Positions 27,301 through 36,393 of a DNA stretch of 63,642 nt are shown here, one piece after another. The position numbers and the translations under genes are program-made. The notes under the pieces were generated by a model. That model searched no databases. It worked only from the letters and a program-made list of their open reading frames with translations, and was not told the DNA's origin. Position 1 is the first letter of the stretch. Each line of letters begins with the position of its first letter. This DNA is from Bacteroidales bacterium. GTDB taxonomy: Bacteria; Bacteroidota; Bacteroidia; Bacteroidales; JAIOZK01. Location of the stretch: NCBI GenBank assembly GCA_021740625.1, contig JAIOZK010000023.1:1-63642 (forward strand), read 5' to 3'.

Positions 27301-29222
27301 TCGTTGATTATGGGGATGTGCAGTTCAACCCTTGTTCCACAACCATTGCGGGCTTCATCATACAAATCAGTATATTCAACCCGCATCTCATCGCCATACA
27401 GGGATCTTACCAGCTTCATCCTCGATTCGGTTATTTTAGTACCAAGTGAATTGTGATTCCCATTCCTTTCCTTTTTGAGGCGCTCAGCAGCTTTTCTGCC
27501 GATACCATCATCTTCCACAACACACCTGATGTGATTGTTTTCCTGTTGCAGCGCTATCCTGATGTGCCCCTTACCTTCCTTATACCTGATGCCATGTGTG
27601 ATGGCATTTTCAACATAGGGCTGGATCAGCATGGGCGGTACTTTAAAGGTCAGGGTATCTATTTCATTGTCCACATCAATGTTCCAGCTAAATTTTTCTT
27701 TGAACCTCACGACCTCCAGTTCAATGTATAGTTTCAGTGCATCCAAATCCCGGCTGATGGGGATGGCTGCATGCTGAGAATTTTCAAGCACCATGCGCAT
27801 CAGGCGGGCAAATTTATTCATGTAGTTGTTGGATGCAACTTTATCGTTCCTGAACATATAAAACTGTATAGAGTTCAGTGTATTGAAAATGAAATGCGGA
27901 TTCATTTGCTGTAAGAGGTTTTTCTGCGACAGCTCCGTTATCTGCTGTTTCATTTTTTCAATGCGGTGTTTGGCCCTGATCTTATTTTGCCTAAAGATCA
28001 TCAACCCGATGACCAGCATCAAAACCAGTCCTGCAGCCAGGCTGTAATTCAGGGTACGGTTTTGCTCGAGCTTCATGTTCAGGATTTCCAATTCCTTCTG
28101 GCGTTTGATATCCTCCCGCCTGGATATTTCTCTTGCCAGACCCTCCCTGTAATGCATCATGGCAAGGGTATCGCTGTATTCCCTGGCTTTTTGCATACTC
28201 TCATATGCTTTTTCATACTTATTCTGTTTCGCATAGAGTTCTGCCAGATCATGGTATACCCACGATAAATTGTAAATACTTCTTTCCTCTAAAGCAATGT
28301 CAATGCTTTTATTATAATTTTCAATGGCGAGATCGTATTGTTTCCTGTCGCGGTATATGTTCCCAATATTTCCGTACTGGTTTTCGAGATAACCCCTGAA
28401 GTCAATCTTATTCAGGAACTCAATGTTTTTCAAATAATAATCGAGCGAGCGGGACAGATTACCTGCCTCATAGAAATTGTATGCCATCCGGCTAATAATA
28501 GCAGCCATTTTTGCCGAATCCTGTATTTCCCTGGCAATATCATATGCAAAATTAAAATACTTAAATGCACTGTCGTGCTGGCCCATCAAACGGTATTTAT
28601 CACCCAGGGAAAAGTTTACATAATACAAGCCGATCTCCTCCTTGTCGGGATCGGCATGTTGAATGTATTTGCGGTAATATTTCATGGCCTGGTCCATCAT
28701 GTCCGTATTGTTGTAAACCGTGGCAAGTCCTTCGTATGCTGAAGGATATTTTCGCTCCAGATCGTTTTCCTCGATTATCTCCAGGCATTTCAAGAAATAA
28801 TCTTCACTGGACCTGTATTTTCTAAAATGAAAGTAGATCCAACCGATGTACTCCAGATAGCGGGCTTTCAGGACGGGGTCCTCCACTTTATCTACCATGT
28901 GTACAAGTTTCTTGCTCAACCTGAACTGAAAAATATTGGTATCATAGCGATACATTATCCTTGTCAGAAACTCATAAAAATGAATCTCCGGTAAATACAG
29001 AGAACTGGCTGCCAGAGAATCTGCAATCAATCCATTTTTAACTGACTCGGCAAAATTCCCTTCTCTCGCCTGCGATTTACTGAGTTGTATGTAGTTTTTG
29101 ATTTTCAGGGTATCGGTCTGCCCGGAAGACTGTGACAATGCCCGGTCAGCCGTCGACAAATACAAAAAAATACAAATCAATGCAGTTATACTGATAAATA
29201 CCAGCCTTTTCCCGTGATTCAT
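27297..29222 (-). CDS. TPR-containing LytS-type sensor histidine kinase
   Basis: 641 residues. Signal-anchor 10-30, about seven tetratricopeptide repeats (60-370) predicted in the periplasm, a transmembrane segment (about 396-413), a coiled coil, then a His_kinase domain with the phospho-His in QMNPHFIFNTLNSIQFY and an ATPase part (PPMLIQPYVENAITHGI; VEDDGIGRK; GTKITESRMKLV). This is a common Bacteroidota two-component design. Signal and targets are unknown. Confidence 0.93.
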   Translation of the reverse strand: MNHGKRLVFISITALICIFLYLSTADRALSQSSGQTDTLKIKNYIQLSKSQAREGNFAESVKNGLIADSLAASSLYLPEIHFYEFLTRIMYRYDTNIFQFRLSKKLVHMVDKVEDPVLKARYLEYIGWIYFHFRKYRSSEDYFLKCLEIIEENDLERKYPSAYEGLATVYNNTDMMDQAMKYYRKYIQHADPDKEEIGLYYVNFSLGDKYRLMGQHDSAFKYFNFAYDIAREIQDSAKMAAIISRMAYNFYEAGNLSRSLDYYLKNIEFLNKIDFRGYLENQYGNIGNIYRDRKQYDLAIENYNKSIDIALEERSIYNLSWVYHDLAELYAKQNKYEKAYESMQKAREYSDTLAMMHYREGLAREISRREDIKRQKELEILNMKLEQNRTLNYSLAAGLVLMLVIGLMIFRQNKIRAKHRIEKMKQQITELSQKNLLQQMNPHFIFNTLNSIQFYMFRNDKVASNNYMNKFARLMRMVLENSQHAAIPISRDLDALKLYIELEVVRFKEKFSWNIDVDNEIDTLTFKVPPMLIQPYVENAITHGIRYKEGKGHIRIALQQENNHIRCVVEDDGIGRKAAERLKKERNGNHNSLGTKITESRMKLVRSLYGDEMRVEYTDLYDEARNGCGTRVELHIPIIND

Positions 29223-29243
29223 GAATTGCTGAATTTAAGACCT

Positions 29244-29251
29244 CAAAGATA
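29244..29251 (-). promoter_or_regulatory. -7 promoter element of the two-component operon
   Basis: TATCTTTG on the minus strand, 21 bp before the kinase start codon, matches TAnnTTTG. Confidence 0.5.
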
Positions 29252-29338
29252 GGAAACTCCAGAGGATTCTTAACGCATTATGATATGATCTGCCGCTGCG
29301 AACTTTCGGTTTGACACTTTAGATCAATAATTTGCACT

Positions 29339-29743
29339 TTATTGAGGCGTCAGCGTTTTCAGTGTGATCACCCAGTAACCTTTTTCGAAAATCTTGAATT
29401 CCATTGCTCCCTGTCCTTTGTTGGAATTATAAAACAACTTCCCCCAGAAGGGAAAATCAACATTTTCGAATTTTTGCAGCGACCTGGAGCCTTCGCCCCG
29501 TTCCATATTGACCAGCCGTATATTGCGAACACCGCGATTGTATGTACCCAAAGCAATATAATCCACTTCAATGCTCGAACCTTTTTTGTTCTGGTTAACA
29601 AAACTCACATCCTCCGGGATGTTGGTTTTATAAATGATCTCGTAGGGTTTTTTCAGATCTTTTTTGCTTGTTCCCTTTGTTTTATCAGATGAAGAACAGG
29701 CACCCAGGATCAATATCAAGGTGAAAATGAACAACTTTTGCAT
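29339..29743 (-). CDS. small lipoprotein of unknown function
   Basis: 134 residues from the ATG at 29743 (an upstream in-frame ATG adds 12 residues but would mask the signal). The lipobox LILGAC at residues ~11-16 predicts a lipid-anchored envelope protein, followed by a Ser/Lys-rich linker. The mature part is beta-rich, with SIEVDYIALGTYNRGVRNIRL and EFKIFEKGYWVITLK. No family recognised. Confidence 0.75.
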   Translation of the reverse strand: MQKLFIFTLILILGACSSSDKTKGTSKKDLKKPYEIIYKTNIPEDVSFVNQNKKGSSIEVDYIALGTYNRGVRNIRLVNMERGEGSRSLQKFENVDFPFWGKLFYNSNKGQGAMEFKIFEKGYWVITLKTLTPQ

Positions 29744-29820
29744 ATGATTAGTTTTTAGACTACAAGCAACAAAATACAAAAAATAATGCCTTTCTTTTGC
29801 TGGATCAATACAATGAACCT

Positions 29821-30915
29821 TTATGATTTATCATCGATGATCACATCCACCGCCCCAACGCCAAACCTGGCCAGAGAAGCACTTCTTTTCTCGAGGCCTT
29901 CATAATCCTTCATAATACGCACGATCTCATTTTTCAAAACACCGTTCCCGACACCATGGATGAAGGTAATTTTCTGATAATTATTCTTGATACCATTTTC
30001 CAGCATTTTGACGAAATAGTCTTTCTGTATTTTCAACATATCGGCGCTTGATAATCCCAGTATGTTGTCGACCAGTTCGCCGATGTGAAGGTCTACAACA
30101 GCAATTCCATCTGATACCCGGTGTTTGTCGATGGGTTCTTTCCGGATTAGCTGCTTTGCTTTGTGTTCAACTGCTTGATCTTCCTGGTATTTTTTGGCCC
30201 TGGCATGGCTTTCAAATTTGCCATGCAGGGGAAGCTCCATCAGGTTGAATAAAAACGCTTTCTCGGAAACAAGTGGTGTTTCCTTATAATTTCCCTCCTT
30301 GTAGATACGTGAAGCCTTGATATCAAAATCACAATTGGCCGGAAGCAGAAGCTCTTTCTTTTCCTCAGCATGAAAAATACATTGTACCACGCCTTTGGCC
30401 CAGGTTTCAAGTTCTTCCCTTTCGATGGTCTCAATCAGTATTTTTGATTGCGGATCCAGCATATCATAATCGATCCCCTGGAATGTTCCTTTCGCACTTT
30501 CCAGAAAAAAGCTGAACAATACATCCCATTTTGTATTGTTGATCAGAAATATGTCCATCTCACCAGTCACCAGCCACTTCTGGTCGTGGGGAACGAAAGC
30601 CAGGTAAATTCCTTCCTGTATGCTGCCCCTGAATCCTACCTTATCAATGGGGCTTTTTCTTTCATCATATTGTTGTTCATGCGATGTTGAGCTTTCCTCG
30701 CTTACCCTTTCTTCCAGTTCACTCCTGCTGCTTGTTTTCTTTGCTGCATCCTCGAGCCTGCTCCGTTCATCCAACACCAGCTCATTGACCATAACAGGCA
30801 ACTCAAAACCGTCTTCGATCTCCACATTCACGAGTGTCGGGCTGATAATCCTGCTGATCACACCTCCGCCCCGCTCATTCAGAAAATTGACCTTATCTCC
30901 TACTTTAAATCTCAT
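29821..30915 (-). CDS. DUF2027-Smr domain protein (MutS2-related)
   Basis: 364 residues. N-terminal SH3-like DUF2027 domain (MRFKVGDKVNFLNERGGGV), a central beta domain, and a C-terminal Smr nuclease-like domain (about 275-364) with VVDLHIGEL and the ITFIHGVGNGVLKNEI motif. This arrangement is typical of and nearly restricted to Bacteroidota. By analogy with MutS2 Smr domains it may act on nucleic acids, possibly stalled ribosomes; that is inference. Confidence 0.9.
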   Translation of the reverse strand: MRFKVGDKVNFLNERGGGVISRIISPTLVNVEIEDGFELPVMVNELVLDERSRLEDAAKKTSSRSELEERVSEESSTSHEQQYDERKSPIDKVGFRGSIQEGIYLAFVPHDQKWLVTGEMDIFLINNTKWDVLFSFFLESAKGTFQGIDYDMLDPQSKILIETIEREELETWAKGVVQCIFHAEEKKELLLPANCDFDIKASRIYKEGNYKETPLVSEKAFLFNLMELPLHGKFESHARAKKYQEDQAVEHKAKQLIRKEPIDKHRVSDGIAVVDLHIGELVDNILGLSSADMLKIQKDYFVKMLENGIKNNYQKITFIHGVGNGVLKNEIVRIMKDYEGLEKRSASLARFGVGAVDVIIDDKS

Positions 30916-30929
30916 AGTCTACTTTTCTG

Positions 30930-30937
30930 CAAAGTTA
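30930..30937 (-). promoter_or_regulatory. -7 promoter element of the DUF2027 gene
   Basis: TAACTTTG on the minus strand, 14 bp before the start codon. Confidence 0.5.
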
Positions 30938-31012
30938 CAATAATTGTTATCCTGCCTTATTTGTAAAGCTTTCTAAATTAAACATCGACATAAACTCGAT
31001 ACCTTTTATAAT

Positions 31013-31020
31013 TAAATTTG
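31013..31020 (+). promoter_or_regulatory. -7 promoter element of the TonB receptor operon
   Basis: TAAATTTG, 31 bp before the receptor start codon. Confidence 0.5.
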
Positions 31021-31051
31021 TAGAATATAAAGTACTAAGCCGGATGAAGAG

Positions 31052-33391
31052 ATGAAAGAGACTTTAATCACGATTTTATTCCTGTTATCCTCCTTTATCC
31101 TTTTTGCCCAAAACCAGGTGGTGATAGAAGGTTATGTCCTGGATAAGGAAAACCAGGAGCCCATTGATCAGGTAAGTGTTGAGCTTGCAGGCAAAGGAAC
31201 AGGAACCCTAACCAATGCCAATGGACACTTCAAGATAGAAAACCTGCCCCCGGGCGTGTACAATCTGGAATTCAGCCACCTCAGTTATATCAATGTCACA
31301 CGAAAAACCAATGCCAAAAAGGCGGGTATTTACAGGGTGGATGTGATGATGGAAGCTTTTGTCAGTACTTTGGAAGAAGTGAAAATTGAGGCAAAATCCT
31401 TTCAGCAACAAACTTACAAGGCCGAAAAAATTTCCAGGCTTGAGATCCGGGAGTCCGCGGTGCGGGATATCGGAGATATTATCCGCAGAACACCAAATTT
31501 ATCAGGCGTTCGAAAAGGAGCCATTGGCATTGACCCGGTAATGCGTGGCTTCAAAAACAAGCAATTGAATGTGATGGTAAACGGAGGCACCAGAATAGAG
31601 GGAGGATGCCCCAACCGTATGGACCCTGCTGTGGCACATATTGAAGCCGAGGACATTTCTGAGATCGAAATCCTCAAAGGTCCTTATGCCCTGCGATACG
31701 GCCCTGCATTCGGAGGCGTGATCCATTTAAAAACCGTCAAGCCAAAACCTTATACCAGGTACACCAATAATATCACCGCGATCCAGGGATTCGAAAGCAA
31801 CTGGAACGGCCGCAAACAGCACCTTTCTATCGATGGCGGAAATCATATGGTTTATTATAATATTTCGGGAAATTATAAAAAATACGGTAATTATTCCGCC
31901 GGCAACGGACAGGAGATCAGCTCATCATTCACAAAATACAATTATGCTGTTCAACTGGGTGTGAGTCCGGTTGAGAACCAGCAATATGTTTTCAGTTACG
32001 ATCGCTCCTATGGCCGGAATGTCAATTTCCCTGCCCTGCCCATGGACGAACGCTCGGATGATACACGTTTGCTCTCGTTTGATTATACCATTACAAAGAT
32101 CTCCGATGCATGGGATAAGATGCGCCTGAAGCTTTATCATTCCGATGTTCATCATATCATGGACAACAAAGAAAGACCGTTTTCCGATACAGTGGTGGCG
32201 GTTTCGGATATTACAGCCGTGAATTACGGCGGGCGCCTGGAATCCTTTTTCAATATCGGAGGGCAAAACATCACCGCAGGTATTGACCTGGAGAATATTT
32301 GGAAAAACGGGCAAAGAACGAAGAATTTCATCCTGCAGCCAAATCTTCCCCTAAAAATTGAAGATCTCTGGAAACAGGCCAGAATTATCAATGCTGGATT
32401 TTATTCAAGCTGGAACCAGCAGCTTGGTAAATTTGATCTTACATTCTCCGCACGGCTTGATTTTAATTCGGCCAGATCCAATCCGCTCATACTGAAAAAA
32501 ATGAATGGGGATGTGTTGTATGAAAACGTAAATACAGCTTCAAATTATACCAATGTTAGTATCAGCGGCGGGTTGCTCTGGGACATCAAGGAAAATTGGG
32601 GCCTTGGCCTTACATTGGGCCGTGGGGTAAGAAGCCCTGATCTCACCGAAAGATATATCATTTTGCTTCCGGTCGGTTACGACCGTTATGATTATTTGGG
32701 CAACCCAGGACTAAAACCCGAAGCCAATCACCAGGCCGACCTGAAGATCTATTATGAAAATGAAAAAACCGGCTACTTTGAGGCCAATACTTTCTTTTCT
32801 TACGTTACGAACTATATCACAGCACAGTTGGTGCCTGAATCCTATGTCCAAAAACAAACCCAGGATGTTTTGGGCGTGAAGGAATTTTACAATGAAGACC
32901 GGGTTTATCTGTATGGATTTGAATTCAGCTATGCCTCTCCTGTATGGGGGAAATTTGGAATGACAGCCAGCGGCGCCGTTACGATAGGTATTAATCCCGA
33001 TGCAACGAAATACATCATTGAAAGCGGTCAGGTGACCGGTGAAGAAAAAATCGGCAGGGACGCCTTGCCGGAAATCCCACCTTTTGAATCCAATATCGAT
33101 TTTATTTATAAGATTATTGAAAATAAATTACAGACCAAAGCTTCTGTAAGAATGGTTGCAGCCCAGGAACATGTTTCGGATGCCTTTTATGAGGAGGCTA
33201 CGCCGGGCTTCGTGCTGGCCGACCTGTCGGTAAATTATATGTATAGCAAAAATCTGAGGGTAAATGCCGGGGTTAACAATATTTTCGACAAGGCTTATTA
33301 TGAGCATTTGAACAGACGCATCATCGGCAGCATGCAACCGCTTTACGAACCCGGCAGATTGTTTTTTGTGAACCTGATCTTAAATATTTAG
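31052..33391 (+). CDS. TonB-dependent outer-membrane receptor
   Basis: 779 residues. Signal peptide 1-20; a carboxypeptidase regulatory-like domain (about 22-110; IEGYVLDKENQEPIDQVSV); plug domain (IRRTPNLSGVRKG, PVMRGFKNKQLNVMVNGG, IEILKGPYALRYGPAFGGVI); and a 22-strand barrel to the C-terminal phenyl/aliphatic strand. It imports a substrate energised by TonB. Two Cys-free plug loops with GGCPNRMDPAVAHIE resemble receptors linked to copper. It heads an operon with a lipoprotein, MbnP and MbnH, so copper or a copper chelate is the likeliest cargo (inference). Confidence 0.93.
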   Translation: MKETLITILFLLSSFILFAQNQVVIEGYVLDKENQEPIDQVSVELAGKGTGTLTNANGHFKIENLPPGVYNLEFSHLSYINVTRKTNAKKAGIYRVDVMMEAFVSTLEEVKIEAKSFQQQTYKAEKISRLEIRESAVRDIGDIIRRTPNLSGVRKGAIGIDPVMRGFKNKQLNVMVNGGTRIEGGCPNRMDPAVAHIEAEDISEIEILKGPYALRYGPAFGGVIHLKTVKPKPYTRYTNNITAIQGFESNWNGRKQHLSIDGGNHMVYYNISGNYKKYGNYSAGNGQEISSSFTKYNYAVQLGVSPVENQQYVFSYDRSYGRNVNFPALPMDERSDDTRLLSFDYTITKISDAWDKMRLKLYHSDVHHIMDNKERPFSDTVVAVSDITAVNYGGRLESFFNIGGQNITAGIDLENIWKNGQRTKNFILQPNLPLKIEDLWKQARIINAGFYSSWNQQLGKFDLTFSARLDFNSARSNPLILKKMNGDVLYENVNTASNYTNVSISGGLLWDIKENWGLGLTLGRGVRSPDLTERYIILLPVGYDRYDYLGNPGLKPEANHQADLKIYYENEKTGYFEANTFFSYVTNYITAQLVPESYVQKQTQDVLGVKEFYNEDRVYLYGFEFSYASPVWGKFGMTASGAVTIGINPDATKYIIESGQVTGEEKIGRDALPEIPPFESNIDFIYKIIENKLQTKASVRMVAAQEHVSDAFYEEATPGFVLADLSVNYMYSKNLRVNAGVNNIFDKAYYEHLNRRIIGSMQPLYEPGRLFFVNLILNI

Positions 33392-33395
33392 GAAA

Positions 33396-33767
33396 ATGAA
33401 AAAATATATCATTCTGACGATCCTAAGTTTAAGCCTGATTGGAATCTCATCCTGTGAAAAGAACGATGAAGCGAGGAAGGTGGTTTATCAGATCTCCGAT
33501 AATCAAAGTGGATTTGAGGTGAGCTACAGGAACGCAAGCGGTGAAGTGAAAAAAGAACAGGTAATTCCGGAAAGCAAGGAGGATGTCTGGAAATATACAT
33601 TTGAAGCAAGAGAGGGTGAAATCATTTATGTTTCAGGTATTTATGATGATGTAACGACAGGCATAAAAGTTCAGATACTGCTGGATGGAAAACTTTTTAA
33701 AGAAAAATCGAGTTTGTACGATACCCTAAATTATGTAATTGTAAGTGGAACAGTCCCGTTTGAGTAA
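33396..33767 (+). CDS. small lipoprotein in the copper-linked operon
   Basis: 123 residues, 4 bp after the receptor gene. Lipobox GISSC (Cys ~20) followed by EKNDEARKV. The mature part is beta-rich, like MmpS/immunoglobulin-fold accessory lipoproteins, with no metal-binding motif that I can see. Role unknown; position suggests a periplasmic or outer-membrane partner of the receptor. Confidence 0.8.
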   Translation: MKKYIILTILSLSLIGISSCEKNDEARKVVYQISDNQSGFEVSYRNASGEVKKEQVIPESKEDVWKYTFEAREGEIIYVSGIYDDVTTGIKVQILLDGKLFKEKSSLYDTLNYVIVSGTVPFE

Positions 33768-33852
33768 AAAGGAAAAATAATGGATCATGGGCCTACGTTA
33801 CATTATCATAGGATGGAAAATTTCAGGGAAATCAATAATATTAAATTTTTGA

Positions 33853-34647
33853 ATGAACTTTAAACCACACATATTTCTGCTTTTGCTTCTGATCGTTTTC
33901 TCAGCCTGCACTAAAAAAGACGACCCGCCGGTAGAAACAAAGCAAAAGATCAAGCTGCATTTTTATCACAAAGTGAATGGTGAGGAAGCCCGCTTCGACA
34001 CTATGATCTATGAGAATGCAGCGGGAAATCCCTATCTCATCAACGAGATACAATGGTTCATTTCAGACCTCAGCCTGATGAAATCCAATGGTGACAGCAT
34101 TTTGCTAAACGACTGGAAAGATATTCATTACATCGATACCGACCTGCCCGAAACCCATACCTGGAATGTTTTTGACAATATTCCGGCAGGAAGTTATGAT
34201 GAAATCCGTTTTACTTTTGGTTTTACCGAAGAGAAAAACCAATCATTCATGTTTCCCAATCCCCCCGAAAGAGATATGTTCTGGCCTGAATTTCTCGGAG
34301 GCGGATATCATTATATGAAACTCAACGGCAAATGGAATGAACCCAACGGGAATATCACACCCTTTGATTTTCATATGGGCATCGGACAAATCTATTATTC
34401 ATACCCGGACAGCATCATCGGGTTTGTGCACAACAACTTCAGGGTTTCCCTGCCCAATTCCGCATTTGAAATACAGGAAAACGAAGCAATGGATTTCAAT
34501 ATCATCATGAACATCGAAAACTGGTTTAAGGACCCGCATGTTTATGATCATAATGTATGGAAGGGATACATTATGCAGAACCAGGAAGCGATGAAGCTGG
34601 CCAAAGAGAATGGGCATAATGTTTTTAGCGTGGAGGAAGTGAAATGA
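33853..34647 (+). CDS. MbnP-family copper-binding-type lipoprotein
   Basis: 264 residues. Lipobox VFSAC, then IKLHFYHKVNGEEARFDTMIYENAAGNPYLINEIQWFISDL, the typical opening of the MbnP family (seen here in parts: LHFYHKVNG and LINEIQWFISDLSL). In methanobactin-type loci MbnP binds copper and is modified by its partner diheme enzyme MbnH, which oxidises a Trp. Several Trp residues (e.g. in IQWFISD, DNIPAGSY context, NIENWFKDP) are candidates. The stop codon overlaps the start of the MbnH gene (ATGA). Confidence 0.88.
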   Translation: MNFKPHIFLLLLLIVFSACTKKDDPPVETKQKIKLHFYHKVNGEEARFDTMIYENAAGNPYLINEIQWFISDLSLMKSNGDSILLNDWKDIHYIDTDLPETHTWNVFDNIPAGSYDEIRFTFGFTEEKNQSFMFPNPPERDMFWPEFLGGGYHYMKLNGKWNEPNGNITPFDFHMGIGQIYYSYPDSIIGFVHNNFRVSLPNSAFEIQENEAMDFNIIMNIENWFKDPHVYDHNVWKGYIMQNQEAMKLAKENGHNVFSVEEVK

Positions 34648-35885
34648 GTTTTAACCGCAAAGTACGCAATGAAAAATGGAAAATAAAGTTCGCAAAGATT
34701 TCTTCGCGCCCTTTGCGCAAATCCTTTGCGGACTTTGCGGTTAAGTTTATTTCGCTATTTGCTTTTTTCGTCATTATTTCGCTTTACTCCTGTGATAAAA
34801 ACGATACTCCCGGGCCCCAAAAACACAACCCCACCCCCTACGAAATAGAAATCCCTTATGGTTTTCCAACACAACTGAACATCCCCGAAGACAATCCGAT
34901 GACGGTAGAAGGCGTGGAACTGGGACGTTATCTATTCTACGACGGCCGCATGTCGGGCCGCACCCATCCCGATTCCCTGATGAGTTGCGCCACATGTCAT
35001 ATACAGGAAAACTCTTTTGAATGTGGCGTCGATCATCCCGAATACGAAGGGGGATTTACGCATGGGATCACCGGCAAACCGACTCCTCATGTAATGTTGC
35101 CGCTGGTGAATCTTGTGTGGAACGATCATGGTTATCTCTGGAACGGGATCATTTCTGAAGACAATCCGGACCCTCATTATCAAAACATAGAGTCGCTGGT
35201 TTGGATGGGCATTGTTGCCGAACATGAAATGAACAGCGATACCAACCGGGCCAAAGAGGTGATCCAGAACATCCCGGGATACCCTGAACTTTTCGAAAAA
35301 GCGTTTGGCAGTAGCAAAGTAACGGTAAAAAACATGAGCCGGGCCATCGCACAATTTATCCGCACATTCATCTCCGCCAATTCAAAATTTGATAAGTATT
35401 TGCGCGGGGAGGTTCAGCTAAGTCCTTCTGAATTAAACGGATTTGTATTGTTCACCACCGAGGAAGGCGCAGATTGTTTCCATTGCCATGGAGGTTCCGG
35501 CAATCCCTTGTTCACCACCAATCTGTTTTACAATAACGGGAAAGATACCATTTTTAATGACCCGCGGGATCGTTATGCCATTACGGGTGATCCGCAGGAC
35601 CACGGAGCATACAAGGCAACGACCCTGAGAAATATCGAACTTACCGGACCTTATATGCACGACGGCCGTTTTGAAACCCTGGATGATGTACTTGATTTTT
35701 ACGATCACCAATTATTATGGTCCCCCTATATCGACCCATTGATGCATCACATCAATGATGGGGGGGTGCAGCTAACACAAAACGAAAGAGAAGACCTGAA
35801 AGCCTTTATCAGGACCTTGCGTGATGAAGAGTTCCTGGCAAATCCGGATTTTGGACCGCCGGAGAAATTTCCAGATGAACTTTGA
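34644..35885 (+). CDS. diheme cytochrome c peroxidase/MbnH-like protein
   Basis: 413 residues. Two c-type heme motifs, CATCH (about 116) and CFHCH (about 278), in the bacterial cytochrome c peroxidase/MauG/MbnH fold. With MbnP next door, the MbnH activity (Trp oxidation of MbnP) is the best guess; a peroxide-scavenging peroxidase is the alternative. The N terminus is odd: about 30 residues encoded by a palindromic repeat precede the hydrophobic signal segment (FISLFAFFVIISLYSC). No later ATG precedes that segment, so the ATGA-overlapping start is kept. Confidence 0.9.
   Translation: MSFNRKVRNEKWKIKFAKISSRPLRKSFADFAVKFISLFAFFVIISLYSCDKNDTPGPQKHNPTPYEIEIPYGFPTQLNIPEDNPMTVEGVELGRYLFYDGRMSGRTHPDSLMSCATCHIQENSFECGVDHPEYEGGFTHGITGKPTPHVMLPLVNLVWNDHGYLWNGIISEDNPDPHYQNIESLVWMGIVAEHEMNSDTNRAKEVIQNIPGYPELFEKAFGSSKVTVKNMSRAIAQFIRTFISANSKFDKYLRGEVQLSPSELNGFVLFTTEEGADCFHCHGGSGNPLFTTNLFYNNGKDTIFNDPRDRYAITGDPQDHGAYKATTLRNIELTGPYMHDGRFETLDDVLDFYDHQLLWSPYIDPLMHHINDGGVQLTQNEREDLKAFIRTLRDEEFLANPDFGPPEKFPDEL
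34651..34744. repeat. 94-bp inverted repeat inside the MbnH reading frame
   Basis: Arms TTAACCGCAAAGT (34651-34663) and ACTTTGCGGTTAA (34732-34744) enclose further CGCAAAG/CTTTGCG runs. This looks like the common Bacteroidota CTTTGCGGTTAA intergenic element, here read in frame as residues ~3-34. Confidence 0.85.
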
Positions 35886-35954
35886 CACATTTGAGAATTC
35901 CAATTCCCAATATATAATCAATTGAATAATGTCGTCCGGAAACCAAAGAAATTA

Positions 35955-36362
35955 TTAATAACCATATTCTCTGTGAAATCTTCGTAAGGTAAGCTCCAGA
36001 TCATCAACCATAACATAATGGTTCTTGCAGCCAACCCTTGAACAAATGCTCACAACACCGCCAATATCAATGTTGAACTTGATCATCTTACCGTTTCCTT
36101 CACATTTACAATTTACATCCGTATTCAATAATGCATTGCAGTGCGGGCAAATCATTTCCACATTCGTATTATCCGGCAGGTCAATATCACTTTGCTTGTC
36201 ATAACAGCCATAGGTTGAACAAAGCCAGAGATTCCCGGTTTTATTAATTTCATTTTTTACCAGGATATGCACACTGGGTTTATCATGAATTGGATTGTTG
36301 TAATCCATCAGTGTTTGGTTGCATTTCGGGCATTTTACATTGAATGATATTTTGTCGTCCAT
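35955..36362 (-). CDS. zinc-ribbon protein at the end of the Qmo-like operon
   Basis: 135 residues from ATG 36362, which has a strong Shine-Dalgarno site; an upstream ATG at 36389 lacks one. Cysteine pairs CPKC (near residue 11), WLCSTYGC, CPHC and CKC, and ICSRVGC suggest two zinc ribbons or rubredoxin-like sites. No family identified. Last gene of the operon and separated from QmoC by about 30 bp. Confidence 0.75.
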   Translation of the reverse strand: MDDKISFNVKCPKCNQTLMDYNNPIHDKPSVHILVKNEINKTGNLWLCSTYGCYDKQSDIDLPDNTNVEMICPHCNALLNTDVNCKCEGNGKMIKFNIDIGGVVSICSRVGCKNHYVMVDDLELTLRRFHREYGY

Positions 36363-36366
36363 TTTT

Positions 36367-36374
36367 ACCTCCTT
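36367..36374 (-). promoter_or_regulatory. Shine-Dalgarno site fixing the zinc-ribbon start
   Basis: AAGGAGGT, 4 bases before ATG at 36362 on the minus strand. Canonical sites are rare in this genome, so this one is informative. Confidence 0.8.
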
Positions 36375-36393
36375 GGTTTGGTTTAACATTTTA

